NCBI RefSeq assembly: GCF_021568695.1
Contig: NZ_JAKGTI010000001.1
Coordinates: 372,001-436,000, forward strand
Direction of reading: 5' to 3'
DNA: 64,000 bases
Origin: Maritalea mediterranea
GTDB taxonomy: Bacteria > Pseudomonadota > Alphaproteobacteria > Rhizobiales > Devosiaceae
Positions 8,440 through 18,041 of this stretch are shown here, in pieces. A program made the translations under genes and the position numbers. The notes below the pieces were generated by a model. That model was given only the letters and a program-made list of their open reading frames with translations, was not told where the DNA came from and did not search any database. Positions within the stretch are counted from its first letter, which is position 1. Each line of letters starts with the position of its first letter.

Positions 8440-10058
8440 TGGCGGCTGCAATTCTTTTCGCCCTGGTCCTTGGCCTCTTATTTCTGGGTGTGCCCGTGGC
8501 CATTTCGCTGGGGCTCTCCTCCATCATCGTGATCGCCTTTCTGTCACACGATTCCATGTCTTCTGTGGCGCTGCAATTGTTCAACGCGTCACAACACTAC
8601 ACCTTGCTGGCCATTCCCTTCTTCATTCTCGCGGCCAGCTTTATGTCCACAGGCGGCGTGGCCAAGCGCATTATCCGCTTTGCCATTGCCACCGTGGGTC
8701 ACTTTCGCGGCGGCCTGGCCATGGCGTCGGTTTTGGCCTGTATGATGTTTGCCGCTCTCTCCGGCTCTTCCCCGGCCACTGTGGTGGCCATCGGCACCAT
8801 TGCCATCGCGGGCATGATGCAGGTGGGTTATTCGAAAGAATTCGCCGCCGGCATCATCGCCAATGCGGGCACGCTGGGCATTTTGATCCCGCCTTCCATC
8901 GTGATGGTGGTTTATGCCGCCGCAACCGATGTGTCGGTGGGCCGCATGTTCCTTGCCGGGGTGATCCCCGGTCTGGTGGCGGGCGGCATGCTGATGATCA
9001 CCATTTACATTGTGGCACGCATTAAAAACCTGCCCGCCGAGCCTTGGCGCGGCTTTGGCGAAATTTTGCAAGGCGGCAAGCAGGCCGGTTGGGGACTGTT
9101 TCTGATTGTCATCATTATTGGCGGTATTTATGGTGGCGTCTTCACACCAACCGAAGCCGCGGCGGTGGCGGCCGTATATGCCTTCTTGATCGCCATTTTC
9201 GTCTATCGCGATATGGGGCCGCTACAAGGCATTCCCTGGGTGCCAGAAGATGCACCCACCAAGACCCGAATCGGCTTTTCCGCCACCGTCTATGGCCTCT
9301 CCCTGTTCGGGCTGTGGATGACCCTCTCCTTCTTCGCCTTTGGCGAGAGCGAAACGGTTAGCCTGGCGGCACGGTTCTGGAGCGGCTTGATCGCCGGAAT
9401 TGCGGCCATGGTTGCCTACACCGTCTGGCGCGATCCGGAATCCAGCCTGGCGCGGGTGCCTGGCCATTTGGTGGCGGGCTTGCCCATCTGGGGTCGCAAT
9501 TTGGGGCTGATCACCAAACGGTTCCCCGGCGCGATGTTCCATGAGGACACCCGCAAAGTGATGGTGGATGCGTCCAAAACCACCTTGATGCTGATGTTTA
9601 TCATTGTAAACGCCCTGCTGTTTGCCCATGTGCTCACCTCCGAACGTATTCCGCAGGCCATCACAAGCCTGATGTTGGATGCGGGCTTTAACTGGTTCAC
9701 CTTCCTGATTGCGGTCAATATTCTGCTGCTCATTGGCGGTCAGTTTATGGAGCCGTCCGGCCTGTTGTTGATCGTGGCGCCGGTGGTGTTCCCCATCGCC
9801 ATCGAGCTGGGGGTCGATCCGATCCATCTCGGCATCATCATGGTGGTGAATATGGAAATCGGCATGATCACCCCGCCCATTGGCCTCAACCTGTTTGTGA
9901 CCTCAGGGATAACGGGGATGAGCCTTTTGAAGGTGGTGAAGGCCGCCGCGCCCTTTGTGGTCGTGTTGTTGGTCTTTCTGGTGCTGGTCACCTATGTGCC
10001 GCAACTTTCCATCTCGCTGCCTTACGCGTTGATGGGACCAGAAGTGGTCACGCGATAA
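8439..10058 (+). CDS. dctM: TRAP transporter large permease DctM, with central insert
   Basis: 539 residues, about a dozen membrane segments, with DctM signatures ALSGSSPATVVAIGTIAI, AGTLGILIPPSI, GGVFTPTEAAAVAAVYA and a C-terminal MITPPIGLNLFVTSG. It is the transport subunit that couples substrate uptake to a sodium gradient. Most DctM proteins are about 425-450 residues. The surplus of about 100 is a block around residues 265-380 (after AIFVYRDMG, before EDTRKVMVDASKTT) that carries two extra hydrophobic segments. The reading frame is continuous, so this is an insertion and not an error. Confidence 0.92.
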   Translation: MAAAILFALVLGLLFLGVPVAISLGLSSIIVIAFLSHDSMSSVALQLFNASQHYTLLAIPFFILAASFMSTGGVAKRIIRFAIATVGHFRGGLAMASVLACMMFAALSGSSPATVVAIGTIAIAGMMQVGYSKEFAAGIIANAGTLGILIPPSIVMVVYAAATDVSVGRMFLAGVIPGLVAGGMLMITIYIVARIKNLPAEPWRGFGEILQGGKQAGWGLFLIVIIIGGIYGGVFTPTEAAAVAAVYAFLIAIFVYRDMGPLQGIPWVPEDAPTKTRIGFSATVYGLSLFGLWMTLSFFAFGESETVSLAARFWSGLIAGIAAMVAYTVWRDPESSLARVPGHLVAGLPIWGRNLGLITKRFPGAMFHEDTRKVMVDASKTTLMLMFIIVNALLFAHVLTSERIPQAITSLMLDAGFNWFTFLIAVNILLLIGGQFMEPSGLLLIVAPVVFPIAIELGVDPIHLGIIMVVNMEIGMITPPIGLNLFVTSGITGMSLLKVVKAAAPFVVVLLVFLVLVTYVPQLSISLPYALMGPEVVTR

Positions 10059-10065
10059 ACCGATC

Positions 10066-10089
10066 CCGCCGGTCCGTGGGGACCGGCGG
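10066..10089. terminator. Hairpin between convergent dctM and APC permease genes
   Basis: CCGCCGGTCC (10066-10075), loop GTGG, GGACCGGCGG (10080-10089): a perfect 10-bp stem in the 36-bp gap between two convergent genes. There is no strong T-run on either side, so it is a probable but not classical bidirectional terminator. Confidence 0.6.
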
Positions 10090-10094
10090 ATATT

Positions 10095-11318
10095 CTAAAT
10101 GAGTTTAATGGCTTCGCCCAACAAGAGGCCGGCACAGATCACTGTGCCAGAAAGCCCCCACCATCGCCATTTACGCAACAGGGTAGGCGTTTCAGTTCGT
10201 CCGCCAAGGCGCCAGAGTGAAAAGTTCACCAGACTGAACACGAACAGGATGATTGCGCTGGTAGCCTGCGCCAGATGCACCAGCGGAAAGCTGAGCGCCA
10301 GCAAAATGGTCAGCCCGGCCACAAACCAGGTAGCATAAAGCGGGGTTTGCCGCTTGGGGTCGAGCACACCAAAAAATCCTGGCACCAGCTTTTCTTGCGC
10401 CATGCCATAAAGCATGCGCGAGGCCATCACCACTTGCACCAGAATGCCATTGACCATCGCAATGGCGGCAATCAGGGCGATCAATGCGCCATCCCGGCCC
10501 GAGACGGCAGTGTATAAGTCTGCCAAGGGGGCGCGACTGGCCGCCAGTGTGTGCTGCTCAATACTGGTCACAGCGACCAGCGCCACCAGCATATAAACAA
10601 TGATCGTCAGCACCAACGTGACCAATATAGCGCGCGGCACATTCTTTTCAGGATCTTTGGTTTCTTCTGCCATGTTCACAATGTCTTCAAAGCCGATAAA
10701 GGCGAAAAAGGCGATCATGGCGGCAGAGGTGATGGCGATCAAATCGGCATTCTCCGCCAGCGGGTTGAGACTTTGCACTACCGCATTCATGTCCATCAGG
10801 TTGGCGGCGCCCAAACTCCCGATTACAATCAATGCGCCAATCTCCAAAAGCGTGATCGCGGCGGCAAACAACACGCTTTCCCGCACCCCGAACCAAGCAA
10901 TCCCCGCCAGTGTCAGGATCACGATACTGGTGATCAGGGGCGTTGGCAGGTGGAGCAATTGTTGAAAATAGCCCGCAAAGGCCAGTGCCACCACGGCGCT
11001 GGAAATAATGGCGGTTGCTGTGACCCCTAGGCCAACCACACGGCCCCAGAACGGCCCCATACCGATATTGACGTAAACAGCTTCGCCCCCGGCGCGCGGA
11101 TAGATCGACGACAATTTGGCATAGCTTACGCCGGTCACCCCGGCAATAATTCCAGCCAGCAGAAAGGCCAGGGGCGCTTGATGGCCCGCCAGGCCCACCA
11201 ATTCGCCAATCAGGGCAAAGATGCCTGCCCCGATCGTAACGCCCACGCCGTAAAAAATCAGCATGGGTAAAGAGATGGTGCGGTTCAGTTTAACTTGTGC
11301 ATGGTCCGGTGTGCGCAT
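10095..11318 (-). CDS. APC superfamily amino-acid permease
   Basis: A 407-residue protein with about 12 membrane segments. The APC hallmark GVGVTIGAGIFALIGELVG is in helix 1 (near residues 25-45), with YAKLSSIYPRAGGEAVYV after helix 2 and FFAFIGFEDIVNMAEETKDPEKNVPRAI near residues 205-235. It is likely an amino-acid importer; the substrate cannot be told. The open frame extends to 11369, but the ATG at 11318 has GGAGG at the right distance and opens into the conserved region, so it is preferred. It is convergent with dctM and follows selO on the same strand after a repeat-like spacer. Confidence 0.85.
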   Translation of the reverse strand: MRTPDHAQVKLNRTISLPMLIFYGVGVTIGAGIFALIGELVGLAGHQAPLAFLLAGIIAGVTGVSYAKLSSIYPRAGGEAVYVNIGMGPFWGRVVGLGVTATAIISSAVVALAFAGYFQQLLHLPTPLITSIVILTLAGIAWFGVRESVLFAAAITLLEIGALIVIGSLGAANLMDMNAVVQSLNPLAENADLIAITSAAMIAFFAFIGFEDIVNMAEETKDPEKNVPRAILVTLVLTIIVYMLVALVAVTSIEQHTLAASRAPLADLYTAVSGRDGALIALIAAIAMVNGILVQVVMASRMLYGMAQEKLVPGFFGVLDPKRQTPLYATWFVAGLTILLALSFPLVHLAQATSAIILFVFSLVNFSLWRLGGRTETPTLLRKWRWWGLSGTVICAGLLLGEAIKLI

Positions 11319-11412
11319 CAATCTGCCTCCATTGATGCGCTGAAGATAGCCGAGATATGGCAACAGCAAATTGATCTAGATTAGGTCCACGCATTTTCGG
11401 TGCGACTATGTC

Positions 11413-11448
11413 TCCCTCTCCTTGATGGGGAGGGGCTAAGGGTGGGGT
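11413..11448. repeat. G/C-rich palindromic intergenic repeat-like element
   Basis: TCCCTCTCC-TTGAT-GGGGAGGGG followed by a purine-rich GCTAAGGGTGGGGT. This pattern recurs as an intergenic element in many proteobacterial genomes; only one copy is in this window. It lies between selO and the APC permease gene. Confidence 0.4.
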
Positions 11449-11471
11449 GTGCCAAATGCATCCAAACTCAA

Positions 11472-12938
11472 TCAAGTCCCACAAAATGTGCGCAGCACCC
11501 GCTCTTCAGTGGTCGGTGGTGCGGTAAACGATTCGTATTCCGGCTGGTCATCAAACGGGCGTTTATAGATATCATTGAGCTGGTGAAACAGGCTTAAATC
11601 CCCATTGGTCGCCTCTTCAATCATGCGTTCCATCAAATGATTGCGGGGGATAAAGCGCGGATTGGCAGTGCGCATCATCTCGTGTCGATCAGCTAAAGAG
11701 GCGTCCTCATTGTCATGGGCGGCCGCCCATTTGCCCAGCCAATCGCGCCAACCGGCCCCTTCGAATTGCTGTGCATTGACTTCGATCTCCGCCGAATCAA
11801 GCGCCACAAGCGCCCGGAAGAGATTGGTGAAATCGAGATTGTGCTCTTTGAGCAAGTCCAAAAATTCAAAGGCAACTGCAACATTGTCTTTGGTGAAGGT
11901 GAGGCCGATTTTGGCGCACAATCCCTGCTGAAAGGCTGTATCATAGAGCGGCGCAAACTCATTGATCGCGTCCTGCGCCAATTGCACCGCCGCATCTTCA
12001 TTCTCGTGCAAAATAGGCAGGAAGCACTGCGCCAGTACGCCGAGATTCCAGCGGGCGATCCGCGGCTGATTCTGATAGGCATAGCGGCCAAACTCATCAA
12101 TGGAGCTGAACACGGTTTCCGGGTGATAATGGTCCATAAAAGCGCACGGACCATAGTCGATGGTCTCGCCCGACACGGCCATATTGTCTGTGTTCATTAC
12201 CCCGTGAATAAAGCCGATCAATTGCCATTTGGCGATCAGCTTGGCCTGGCGTTCAATAATCGCTTCCAGCAGCTTGGTATATTTGTGGTCCACCTCGGCC
12301 AATTCAGGATAATGCCGTTCGATCACGAAATCGGCCAATTGCCGGATTTCGTCATAAAGGCCGCGGGCCATAAAATATTGAAAGGTGCCCACACGGACAA
12401 AGCTCGACCCCACGCGGGTCAACACAGCGCCCGGCAAGCCTGTTTCGCGCTGCACCCGTTCGCCAGTGGAAATCGCGGCCAGGGCGCGCGTGGTCGGCAC
12501 CCCCAATTGGTGCATGGCTTCGCTCACCACATATTCGCGCAGCACCGGGCCAAGCGCCGCGCGGCCATCGCCATTGCGGGAAAAGGGCGTGGGGCCGGAG
12601 CCTTTGAGCTGAAGATCATAAACCTGTCCGTTTTTGGCAGTCACATCACCCAGAATATGGGCACGGCCATCCCCCAATTGGGGCACCCAATTGCCAAACT
12701 GATGCCCGGCATAGGCCATGGCCACTGGCTGTGTGCCAGACGCTACCTTGTTGCCCGCCAAAATGGCCAATCCCTCGTCGGTGCGCCAGAAGTCGTTGTC
12801 CAACCCAAGTATTTTTGCAAGTTCGGAGTTGAAGCCAATCCAGGCTGGCGCGTCGACGGGCGTGGGGGCTACCGGCGCATAAAACCGGTCGGGCAGGGCA
12901 GCGAAGCTTTGGCCCAAAGGGGCAGTGGGGATATCCAT
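11472..12938 (-). CDS. selO: Protein adenylyltransferase SelO (YdiU family)
   Basis: 488 residues, full family length. It carries the SelO pseudokinase signatures MAYAGHQFGNWVPQLGDGRA (near residues 73-92), LKGSGPTPFSRNGDGRA, SGERVQRE, the catalytic-loop equivalent HGVMNTDNMAVSGETIDYGPC, and a closing FVRTFCGT-like end (RVLRTFCGT). SelO transfers AMP to Ser/Thr/Tyr of target proteins and is linked to redox homeostasis. Many homologues end with a Cys close to the C-terminus, as this one does. It is divergent from the DadA-like gene, which is about 115 bp away. Confidence 0.93.
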   Translation of the reverse strand: MDIPTAPLGQSFAALPDRFYAPVAPTPVDAPAWIGFNSELAKILGLDNDFWRTDEGLAILAGNKVASGTQPVAMAYAGHQFGNWVPQLGDGRAHILGDVTAKNGQVYDLQLKGSGPTPFSRNGDGRAALGPVLREYVVSEAMHQLGVPTTRALAAISTGERVQRETGLPGAVLTRVGSSFVRVGTFQYFMARGLYDEIRQLADFVIERHYPELAEVDHKYTKLLEAIIERQAKLIAKWQLIGFIHGVMNTDNMAVSGETIDYGPCAFMDHYHPETVFSSIDEFGRYAYQNQPRIARWNLGVLAQCFLPILHENEDAAVQLAQDAINEFAPLYDTAFQQGLCAKIGLTFTKDNVAVAFEFLDLLKEHNLDFTNLFRALVALDSAEIEVNAQQFEGAGWRDWLGKWAAAHDNEDASLADRHEMMRTANPRFIPRNHLMERMIEEATNGDLSLFHQLNDIYKRPFDDQPEYESFTAPPTTEERVLRTFCGT

Positions 12939-13052
12939 AAAAACCGTTCAACAAAGATTTGAAATTTCATGCAATATCGCGCACTTTTGTGGCGATTATT
13001 TGCGTTTCGTTCGAGGCGCAATCCTAACAGCTTAATCAAAGGATGGCCAATT

Positions 13053-14297
13053 GTGGCACAAGAGCAATTTGCGCAAGACGGACCCAGAGTGGCAATTATC
13101 GGCGCCGGCATTGTTGGGGTGACCACCGCCCTGCGGCTGAAAGAATTAGGGGCCTATCCCATTATCCTTGATGCTGCGGAGGATGCTGCCACGGCCACCA
13201 GCGCCCAGAACGCGGCGCAATTGAGTTACACCTCCGTGGATTCGGTTGCCTCACCGGATTTGTTGTCGCTAATACCATCCATTCTGATGGGCCAGTCCCC
13301 CAGCGCCAAGCTCAGTCCGCTTTGGGTGAAGGATTATTTCAGCTGGGCGCTCAAATTTCTAACCCAGGCTAAGGCCAGCCAGTTTGAGAAAAACAGTCTT
13401 GCCAATCTGGAATTGAGCATGGCCTCCAAGGCCGTTTTTGCCGAGTGGCTGGAGAAATATGAGTTTGAGTTCGACTATCGCGCTTCGGGCAAACTGACCG
13501 TGCTGGGCCCCAAAGCCAATCTGACCGCAGCCCAGCTCTGGGCCGACAAGAAAAAGAAGCTCGGGGCCGAGATTGAGGTGTTGGACCATGAAGGGGCGGT
13601 GCGCAAAGAGCCGACCTTTATCCAGTTTCAGGGGCGCTGCAAGGGCGGGATCTATAGCCCGGGTGACTCGGTAGGCGACGCGCGCAAATTTGCCCGTGAA
13701 GCCCTGCGCCATCTGGTGGAAACCGGCACCGGCAAATTCCTGCCCAACCATCGCGTGCTCGATGTGGTGATGGACCAGCAGGAGATGCGCCACCTGATCA
13801 CCGATCAGGGACGGGTGGAAGCAGATGCTTTTGTGATTTGCGCCGGGCTGCAATCGGTTGATCTGTGTGCACGTCTCGGCAAAAAACTACCGCTGGCCCC
13901 GATGGCAGGCTACAGCCTGTCGCTGCCCATGGGCAAGGCGGTGCCCGATGTGGCGATCACCGATAGCGAGAACAAAGCAGTGGTGACCCGTCTGGGCGAC
14001 CGCATCCGCTACGCGGGCTATGCCGATTTTGTGCCGGCCCAGCGCGGCATTTCCGCCAAACGACTCAACACGTTCAAAGCGCGCCTGTTTGAACGCTTCC
14101 CGCTGGTGGCACTAGATGAGGGTGATTTGTCCCCCTGGATGGGCTTTCGTCCACTAACACCGGACAGCCAGCCGGTGATCGGCCGCCTGACTCAAAAAAA
14201 TGGCTATATCAATACTGGCCACGGCATGTTTGGTTGGATTTTGAGCGCGGGCAGCGCAGATCGGGTTGCCCGACAAATCATTAGGGAAGTCAAATAA
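13053..14297 (+). CDS. DadA-like FAD-dependent D-amino-acid dehydrogenase/oxidase
   Basis: About 414 residues. The N-terminal dinucleotide-binding motif VAIIGAGIVGVTTALRLKELG lies near residues 11-31. A DAO-type substrate domain follows, and the C-terminal FAD contact stretch is MGFRPLTPDSQPVIGR with GHGMFGWILSAGSA. Such enzymes oxidise D-amino acids or related amines, passing electrons to the respiratory chain. The frame is open from 12969, but the GTG at 13053 has AAAGGA at good spacing and starts close to the FAD motif, so I prefer it. It lies tail-to-tail with the dipeptide ABC operon, so a role in using imported peptides or D-amino acids is possible but unproven. Confidence 0.82.
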   Translation: MAQEQFAQDGPRVAIIGAGIVGVTTALRLKELGAYPIILDAAEDAATATSAQNAAQLSYTSVDSVASPDLLSLIPSILMGQSPSAKLSPLWVKDYFSWALKFLTQAKASQFEKNSLANLELSMASKAVFAEWLEKYEFEFDYRASGKLTVLGPKANLTAAQLWADKKKKLGAEIEVLDHEGAVRKEPTFIQFQGRCKGGIYSPGDSVGDARKFAREALRHLVETGTGKFLPNHRVLDVVMDQQEMRHLITDQGRVEADAFVICAGLQSVDLCARLGKKLPLAPMAGYSLSLPMGKAVPDVAITDSENKAVVTRLGDRIRYAGYADFVPAQRGISAKRLNTFKARLFERFPLVALDEGDLSPWMGFRPLTPDSQPVIGRLTQKNGYINTGHGMFGWILSAGSADRVARQIIREVK

Positions 14298-14325
14298 AAA
14301 GGCGCTGCAAAAGCAGCACCTTTTT
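14296..14325. terminator. Bidirectional terminator
   Basis: AAAAAGG-C-GCTGC, loop AAAA, GCAGC-A-CCTTTTT. A strong stem with one mismatch, flanked by A5 and T5, so it works on both strands: after the DadA-like gene (+) and after the dipeptide ABC operon (-). Confidence 0.85.
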
Positions 14326-14348
14326 CAAGTTCATGCAAGGGTAAACGC

Positions 14349-15176
14349 TTAAGCCGCGTCCACGCCCAAACGCTTTTTGATGGCGTCAATGCTCGCCCGC
14401 GGCGTCGCCGCCAACAAGGTTTTGGTATAGTTGTGTTGCGGGTTGTTGAAGATTTCATCCCGCGTATTCTGCTCAACAATTTCACCAAAATACATCACCA
14501 TCACCCGATCAGCGATATATTTCACCACCGACAAATCGTGGGAAATAAAGATGTAGGAGAGATTGAACTCGTCCTGCAAATCCTTCAACAGATTGAGGAT
14601 TTGCGCCTGCACCGACAGATCGAGCGCCGAGACCGGCTCGTCCAGCACCAGAATGTCCGGCCGCATCATCAAGGCGCGTGCAATCGCAATCCGCTGGCGT
14701 TGGCCGCCAGAGAACATGTGCGGATAACGGCCGTAATGCACCGCGTCCAAGCCCACCTTGAGCAACATTGCCATCGCCAGTTCGCGCCGCTCCTTGGCGG
14801 GCATATTGGTGTTGATGATCAAGGGTTCCTCAAGAATCTCGCCAATCTTTTGTCGAGGATTGAGCGAACCATAAGGATTTTGGAACACAATCTGCACATG
14901 CTGCCGCATGGCGCTGGTGGGTGGGTTTTCCCGGATGTCGATTTTCTGGCCATCGATCTCCAACTCACCCGCAGTTTGGGCATCAATCAGCGTCAAAATC
15001 CGCGCCAGGGTAGACTTGCCGCACCCCGACTCCCCCACAAGGGCCAGGGTTTCCCCCTTTTTCAGCTCAAAGCTGACGCCCTTGAGCGCATGCACCACAT
15101 CGCTTTTCTTGAACATGGTCGCTTTGGTGACATAGTCGCGATAAATGTCCGTGGCTTTAATCACCGTTTCACTCAT
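14349..15176 (-). CDS. dppF: Dipeptide/oligopeptide ABC transporter ATPase (DppF/OppF type)
   Basis: 275 residues. Walker A is GESGCGKST (near 52-60), the Q-loop FQNPYGSLNPRQ, the signature FSGGQRQRIAIARAL, Walker B ILVLDEPVSALD, and the switch His in FISHDLSVVKYIADRVMVMYFGEIVE. The peptide-transporter C-terminal extension ends with NNPQHNYTKTLLAA. It is the last gene of the operon dppA-B-C-D-F and its start overlaps the dppD stop by four bases. It powers uptake of short peptides or similar ligands together with DppD. Confidence 0.92.
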   Translation of the reverse strand: MSETVIKATDIYRDYVTKATMFKKSDVVHALKGVSFELKKGETLALVGESGCGKSTLARILTLIDAQTAGELEIDGQKIDIRENPPTSAMRQHVQIVFQNPYGSLNPRQKIGEILEEPLIINTNMPAKERRELAMAMLLKVGLDAVHYGRYPHMFSGGQRQRIAIARALMMRPDILVLDEPVSALDLSVQAQILNLLKDLQDEFNLSYIFISHDLSVVKYIADRVMVMYFGEIVEQNTRDEIFNNPQHNYTKTLLAATPRASIDAIKKRLGVDAA

Positions 15177-16027
15177 TGACTTGCCCCCTCTTTAGAAAAG
15201 CTGTCCGCAAAGTCGGACACCGTTGGCAGGCGATCACCTACTGCGCGCTCCGGCAGGGCAGACAAAAGTGCTTTGGTATAGGCATTTTGCGGGTTTTCAA
15301 ACAGATCAAGCACATTGGCCTCTTCCATCTGCTGACCCTTATATTGCACCACAACCCGGTGCGCCGTTTCCGCCACAACACCCATATCATGGGTGATCAT
15401 GATCAGCGCCATATTGGTTTTGGCTTGAATATCCAGCAACAGATCCAAGATCTGTTTTTGGATGGTCACGTCAAGCGCGGTAGTGGGCTCATCGGCAATC
15501 AACAATTTGGGGTTACATGAAATCGCCATGGCAATCATCACCCGCTGACATTGGCCGCCCGACAATTGGTGCGGGAAGCTTTTCAGCTTTTTGTGTGGTT
15601 CAGGTATGCCCACCAACTCAAACAATTCAAGCGCGCGTGCCGCGCGCTCTTTCTTGTTGAGCTTGGTATGCGCCCGCAGCATTTCATGAATTTGGAACCC
15701 TACGGTAAAACAAGGGTTCAGGCTGGCAATCGGCTCCTGAAAGATCATGGAAATGTCTTTGCCAATAATATGGCGACGATCCCGATCGCTCAGATTGCGA
15801 ATGTCCCGGCCCTCAAATTCAATCTTGTCCGCCGTGATGGTGGCCGTGTTGGGCAACAAGCCCATCACCGCCAACATCGACACGGATTTGCCAGACCCAC
15901 TCTCGCCCACAATGGCCAGAATGTCATTTTGGTCGACTTTGAAGTTCACCCCGTCGACGGCCTTGAAGGGGCCATCAGCGGTATCAAACGTCACTGTCAG
16001 ATTTTCAATATCGAGTACATTGGTCAT
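15173..16027 (-). CDS. dppD: Dipeptide/oligopeptide ABC transporter ATPase (DppD/OppD type)
   Basis: 284 residues. Walker A is [10 protein letters not shown], the Q-loop [15 protein letters not shown], the signature [15 protein letters not shown], Walker [13 protein letters not shown], and the switch His [22 protein letters not shown]. The C-terminal [16 protein letters not shown] is typical of the peptide/nickel ATPase subfamily. The signature has Cys (GGQCQR) where most have Gln-Arg-Gln order; this is a mild variant and unlikely to matter. It lies 5 bp after dppC and is coupled to dppF. Confidence 0.92.
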   Translation of the reverse strand: MTNVLDIENLTVTFDTADGPFKAVDGVNFKVDQNDILAIVGESGSGKSVSMLAVMGLLPNTATITADKIEFEGRDIRNLSDRDRRHIIGKDISMIFQEPIASLNPCFTVGFQIHEMLRAHTKLNKKERAARALELFELVGIPEPHKKLKSFPHQLSGGQCQRVMIAMAISCNPKLLIADEPTTALDVTIQKQILDLLLDIQAKTNMALIMITHDMGVVAETAHRVVVQYKGQQMEEANVLDLFENPQNAYTKALLSALPERAVGDRLPTVSDFADSFSKEGASQ

Positions 16028-16032
16028 GATGA

Positions 16033-16959
16033 TCAGCTCCGCTTGAGTTTCGGGTCAAGCGCATCGCGCAATCCATCGCCCACCAGATTGATGGCCAGAA
16101 CGGTCACCAAAATGGCAATGCCGGGGAAGGTCACGACCCACCAGGCGCGCAACACAAATTCGCGTGCTTCGGCCAGCATGGTGCCCCATTCCGGGGTTGG
16201 CGGTTGGGCGCCCATGCCCAAAAAGCCCAGTGCCGCCGCATCCAGAATAGCGGTGGAGAACGACAAGGTCGCCTGCACGATCAGAGGGGCCACACAGTTG
16301 GGCAGAATGGTTTTGAACATCAGCCGCATATGACCGGCACCGGCAACTTTGGCGCTGGTCACATATTCGCGGTTGGATTCAGACATCACCGCCGCCCGTG
16401 TCAGCCGCGCAAAGTGAGGCTGCAACACCACCGCAATCGCGATCATGGCGTTCACAAGACCCGGCCCCAAAATCGCCACCAGCACCAAGGCCAGCAGCAG
16501 GGACGGGAAGGCCAGAATAATGTCCATCACCCGCATGATCAGCGTGTCGACCCAGCCGCGGAAATAGCCAGCGATCAAGCCAATCAGAATACCGCCGATC
16601 AGAGAGATGGTCACCACCACCACACCGATAAACAGCGAGAAGCGGGCGCCATGCATCAGGCGAGACAGAATATCGCGCCCAACAGCATCTGTGCCCAACA
16701 TGTAGGCCCAACTGCCGCCATCCTGCCACACCGGCGGCACCAAAAAGGCATCCCGGTTTTGCAAGTTCGGGTCATGCGGCGCAATCAGCGGTGCCAAAAC
16801 AGCCATCAGAATCATAAAGCCGAAGATGCACAGTCCTAGAACAGCACCCTTGTTGGCACTAAAATAGTGCCAGAATTCATTGAGAACCGACCAGCGGGCC
16901 TTACGGGCTTCTTCTCTAACGACATCTTGGTCGATATTTTTAAGTGTAGGATCAGTCAT
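16033..16959 (-). CDS. dppC: Dipeptide-type ABC transporter permease (DppC)
   Basis: About 309 residues. A membrane segment near 40-60 is followed by an extracytoplasmic stretch and five further segments. The EAA loop lies at YVTSAKVAGAGHMRLMFKTILPN, which contacts the ATPases. The N-terminal cytoplasmic segment and the stretch LGTDAVGRDILSRLMHGARFSLFIG identify DppC/OppC. An ATG at 16965 is also in frame; the one at 16959 is better spaced from GAGG. It forms the membrane channel with DppB. Confidence 0.9.
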   Translation of the reverse strand: MTDPTLKNIDQDVVREEARKARWSVLNEFWHYFSANKGAVLGLCIFGFMILMAVLAPLIAPHDPNLQNRDAFLVPPVWQDGGSWAYMLGTDAVGRDILSRLMHGARFSLFIGVVVVTISLIGGILIGLIAGYFRGWVDTLIMRVMDIILAFPSLLLALVLVAILGPGLVNAMIAIAVVLQPHFARLTRAAVMSESNREYVTSAKVAGAGHMRLMFKTILPNCVAPLIVQATLSFSTAILDAAALGFLGMGAQPPTPEWGTMLAEAREFVLRAWWVVTFPGIAILVTVLAINLVGDGLRDALDPKLKRS

Positions 16960-16969
16960 TGTCATATCC

Positions 16970-17977
16970 TCACTGGTGCCTGATGCGTGGATTGATCAGG
17001 CCATAAAGCACATCAACCGTGAGGTTGACCACCATGACGATCAAAGCGATCAACACCAACCCACCCTGTACAGAAGGGTAATCGCGTCGCGAAATACTAT
17101 CCAGCATCCATTTGCCAATACCTGGCCAGGAAAAAATCGTTTCGGTCAAAATGGCACCGCCCAAAAGCACGCCCACTTGCAGGCCAATCGTGGTGATCAC
17201 GGGGATCATCGCATTGCGCAAAGCGTGAACGCCCACCACTTGCACTTGTTCAAGGCCCTTGGCCCGCGCGGTGCGCACATAGTCTTCGCCCAAAACCTCC
17301 AGCATGGCAGAACGGGTTTGCCGTGCGATCACCGCCAGCGGAATGGTTCCCAATACGATGGTGGGCAAAATCAGATGCATCACCGCCGATCTAAAGGCGC
17401 CGGCCTGGCCGGACAGCAGACTGTCGATCAGCATAAAACCGGTCACCTGCGGGAAGAAGTAAAGTAGCGAGATCCGCCCGGAAACAGGTGTCCAGCCCAA
17501 AACGCCAGAAAAAAGAATGATCAGCAACAGGCCCCACCAGAAAATCGGCATGGAATATCCCGCCAGAGCTGTGCCCATGGTTAGCTGATCAAACCAGGAG
17601 CCACGCTTTACGGCAGAAATGATGCCGGCTGGAATACCAACCAGAGTGGCGAAGATAATGGCGCAGGTTGCCAATTCCACAGTGGCCGGAAACAGCGTCA
17701 TAAACTCGTTCAAAACCGGACGTTTGGTGGCAATTGAGGTGCCAAAATCACCCTGGAATAGCCCGATCACATAAGTGAAATATTGTTCCCAAATCGGTCG
17801 GTCAAAGCCAAATTGCACCAGCAATTGTTGGTAGCGTTCAGGCTCCACGCCCCGCTCCCCGGCCAACGCCAGAATAGGATCCCCTGGCAGCACGCGTACA
17901 AAGCCAAAGGCGACGATCGTGATGCCGATAAATGTCGGTACAATAAGTACCAATTTGTTGAGCAGAAATTTCAGCAT
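16970..17977 (-). CDS. dppB: Dipeptide-type ABC transporter permease (DppB)
   Basis: 335 residues with six membrane segments. The family start FLLNKLVLIVPTFIGITIVAFGFVRVLPGDP is clear, and the EAA loop DYVRTARAKGLEQVQVVGVHALRNAMIPV lies near residues 220-248. It pairs with DppC. A gap of 64 bp containing a stable hairpin separates it from dppA; its own ribosome site is weak. Confidence 0.9.
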   Translation of the reverse strand: MLKFLLNKLVLIVPTFIGITIVAFGFVRVLPGDPILALAGERGVEPERYQQLLVQFGFDRPIWEQYFTYVIGLFQGDFGTSIATKRPVLNEFMTLFPATVELATCAIIFATLVGIPAGIISAVKRGSWFDQLTMGTALAGYSMPIFWWGLLLIILFSGVLGWTPVSGRISLLYFFPQVTGFMLIDSLLSGQAGAFRSAVMHLILPTIVLGTIPLAVIARQTRSAMLEVLGEDYVRTARAKGLEQVQVVGVHALRNAMIPVITTIGLQVGVLLGGAILTETIFSWPGIGKWMLDSISRRDYPSVQGGLVLIALIVMVVNLTVDVLYGLINPRIRHQ

Positions 17978-17985
17978 GTTAGTTC

Positions 17986-18019
17986 AAAAAGAAAGCAGGC
18001 GCCACAAAGGGGCGCCTGC
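17986..18019 (-). terminator. Attenuator-type hairpin between dppA and dppB
   Basis: On the minus strand GCAGGCGCC pairs with GGCGCCTGC (18011-18019 with 17995-18003) around an 7-base loop, followed by TTTCTTTTT. It should end most transcripts after the binding-protein gene, leaving a minority for the permease and ATPase genes. Confidence 0.75.
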
Positions 18020-18041
18020 AATCAACCTTTTCCTTTAAGCC

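Noticed and set aside
11715-12962. 415-residue plus-strand ORF opposite selO
   Set aside because: The opposite strand encodes a full-length SelO with all signatures; this frame has none.
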